From: Clostridia bacterium
GTDB lineage: Bacteria; Bacillota_A; Clostridia; Oscillospirales; Acutalibacteraceae
Reading direction: 5' to 3'
DNA length: 7,484 bases
Assembly (NCBI GenBank): GCA_017547865.1
Contig: JAFYOA010000095.1
Span: 1 to 7,484 of the forward strand
Under the pieces are notes generated by a model, which saw only the letters and a program-made list of their open reading frames with translations, was not told the DNA's origin and did no database searches. The translations under genes and the position numbers were made by a program. Of the stretch, positions 6,787-7,484 are shown in pieces. How positions within the stretch are numbered: position 1 is the first letter of the stretch; every line of letters begins with the position of its first letter.

Positions 6787-6794
6787 GATATAAT
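6766..6794 (+). promoter_or_regulatory. Promoter for the mreB-family gene, nested in the terminator
   Basis: TTGAAA (6766-6771), a 17-base spacer and TATAAT (6789-6794) give eleven of twelve matches to the vegetative consensus. The -35 box forms the tip of the upstream terminator hairpin, and the spacer contains its 3' arm. Transcription would start near 6801, leaving a leader of about 67 bases before the mreB-family start codon. Confidence 0.88.
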
Positions 6795-6815
6795 AGAAGA
6801 AAATATGTGTGTTTG

Positions 6816-6833
6816 CGGGCAATTTTGTGCCCG
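6816..6833 (+). other. Small leader hairpin before the mreB-family gene
   Basis: CGGGCA (6816-6821) and TGCCCG (6828-6833) form a 6-bp perfect stem with the loop ATTTTG in the predicted 5' leader. No T tract follows, so it is not a terminator. It ends about 20 bases before the ribosome binding site and could affect mRNA stability, or it may have no function. Confidence 0.35.
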
Positions 6834-6867
6834 GTGAAAAAGGAAGAACGGGAAAGGAAGGAACCGA

Positions 6868-7484
6868 ATGGCAGGCATTGATATGGCGGTGGATTTGGGC
6901 ACCGCAACGTTAAAAATTTACGCACAAGGGAGAGGCATTGTGACCAAATCTCCCGCTGTGGTGGCATACGATACGTTCCGCGAGGAAGTGATCGCTGTTG
7001 GCAAAGAGGCCTATGCCATGCTGGGGCGCACATCGGAGCGTGTGGAGATCATCCGTCCCGTCATTGGGGGCGTTATCTCCAATTTTTCCATGACAGAACA
7101 TATCATCCGGCATTTTGTTAAGCAGATCGCAACCAGCCGCATGCTGTTGCCCCGGGTGGTGGTAAGCGTGCCCTGCGGCATTACCGAGGTGCAGAAGCGC
7201 GCCGTGGTGGATGCCATTTGCTCTGCGGGTGCCCGTAAGGTGTGCCTGATTGAAGAACCTGTGGCGGCTGCCATGGGCGCCGGAGTGGAAATCTCTGCTC
7301 CACACGGCAATTTTGTGGTGGATATTGGCGCCGGTACCACCGATATGGCTATGCTTTCTCTCAATGGCATTGCCATTGCAGATTCCATTCCTGTGGCCGG
7401 TGATGCGTTTAACGAAGCGATCACTCGCTATGTGCGCCGCAAGTACAGCCTGATCATTGGCGAGCGCACCGCAGAGGATGCGAA
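6868..7484 (+). CDS. MreB/Mbl-family actin homologue, divergent, 3' end missing
   Basis: This is a bacterial actin-fold protein of the MreB family, which forms membrane-associated filaments guiding cell-wall synthesis. The 205 visible codons cover roughly the first 60 percent of a typical MreB of about 340 aa; the window ends before the stop. Actin-fold signatures are VDLGTAT (phosphate 1, 8-14), RPVIGGVISNF, VVVSVPCGITEVQKRAV, LIEEPVAAAMGAG with E129-E130, VVDIGAGTTD (phosphate 2, about 150-159) and YSLIIGERTAED at the end. The ATG at 6868 follows AAGGAAGG with 6 bases spacing. Several motifs depart from the MreB/Mbl consensus: GTAT for GTAN, SNF for ADF, GAGTTD for GGGTTE and GDAFNEA for GDELDEA. 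The N-terminus is short, without an obvious amphipathic membrane helix. It is therefore more likely a divergent paralogue than the canonical mreB of the mreBCD operon. It has its own promoter. Confidence 0.9.
   Translation, partial: MAGIDMAVDLGTATLKIYAQGRGIVTKSPAVVAYDTFREEVIAVGKEAYAMLGRTSERVEIIRPVIGGVISNFSMTEHIIRHFVKQIATSRMLLPRVVVSVPCGITEVQKRAVVDAICSAGARKVCLIEEPVAAAMGAGVEISAPHGNFVVDIGAGTTDMAMLSLNGIAIADSIPVAGDAFNEAITRYVRRKYSLIIGERTAEDA

Noticed and set aside
1..7484. Search for CRISPR arrays, direct repeats, insertion sequences, attachment sites, tRNA and defence genes
   Set aside because: No repeated units, terminal inverted repeats with a transposase, cloverleaf-type sequences or defence-protein motifs were seen by eye. 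The window is compact housekeeping sequence.

Overview
The window looks like chromosomal DNA from a fairly GC-rich Clostridia member, most like the Oscillospiraceae (Faecalibacterium/Gemmiger/Subdoligranulum type). This rests on three things: FMN and SAM-I riboswitches controlling by transcription termination, strong AGGAGG-type ribosome binding sites, and protein sequences of Firmicutes type. The genus is a guess. All recognised genes lie on the + strand and nearly all are housekeeping genes. I see no mobile element, CRISPR array, tRNA or rRNA.

Bases 1-807 hold a riboflavin uptake unit: the 3' end of an FMN riboswitch, its intrinsic terminator, and ribU, the substrate-binding subunit of an ECF riboflavin transporter. 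Bases 804-2291 are a self-contained metK unit. A near-perfect sigma-A-type promoter starts inside the ribU stop codon, followed by a complete SAM-I riboswitch, a terminator with a visible competing antiterminator, S-adenosylmethionine synthetase, and a downstream terminator. Both leaders match classical feedback control: flavin shuts off flavin uptake, and SAM shuts off SAM synthesis.

Bases 2299-6786 look like one operon of four tightly packed or overlapping genes: a small membrane-anchored protein of unknown function (TTG start), aroB (dehydroquinate synthase, shikimate pathway), recD2 (SF1B DNA helicase) and a comF-family phosphoribosyltransferase-like protein. The products do not form one pathway. 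recD2 and comF share a loose DNA-processing/competence theme, while aroB is biosynthetic. A hairpin ends this operon, and the promoter for the next gene, an mreB-family actin homologue cut off by the window edge, is nested inside that hairpin.

I found no convincing new multi-gene system. The points most worth a second look are two unusual active-site positions in AroB, the divergent MreB-family protein, the small protein overlapping aroB, an extra C-terminal membrane helix on RibU, and the promoter nested in the comF terminator.
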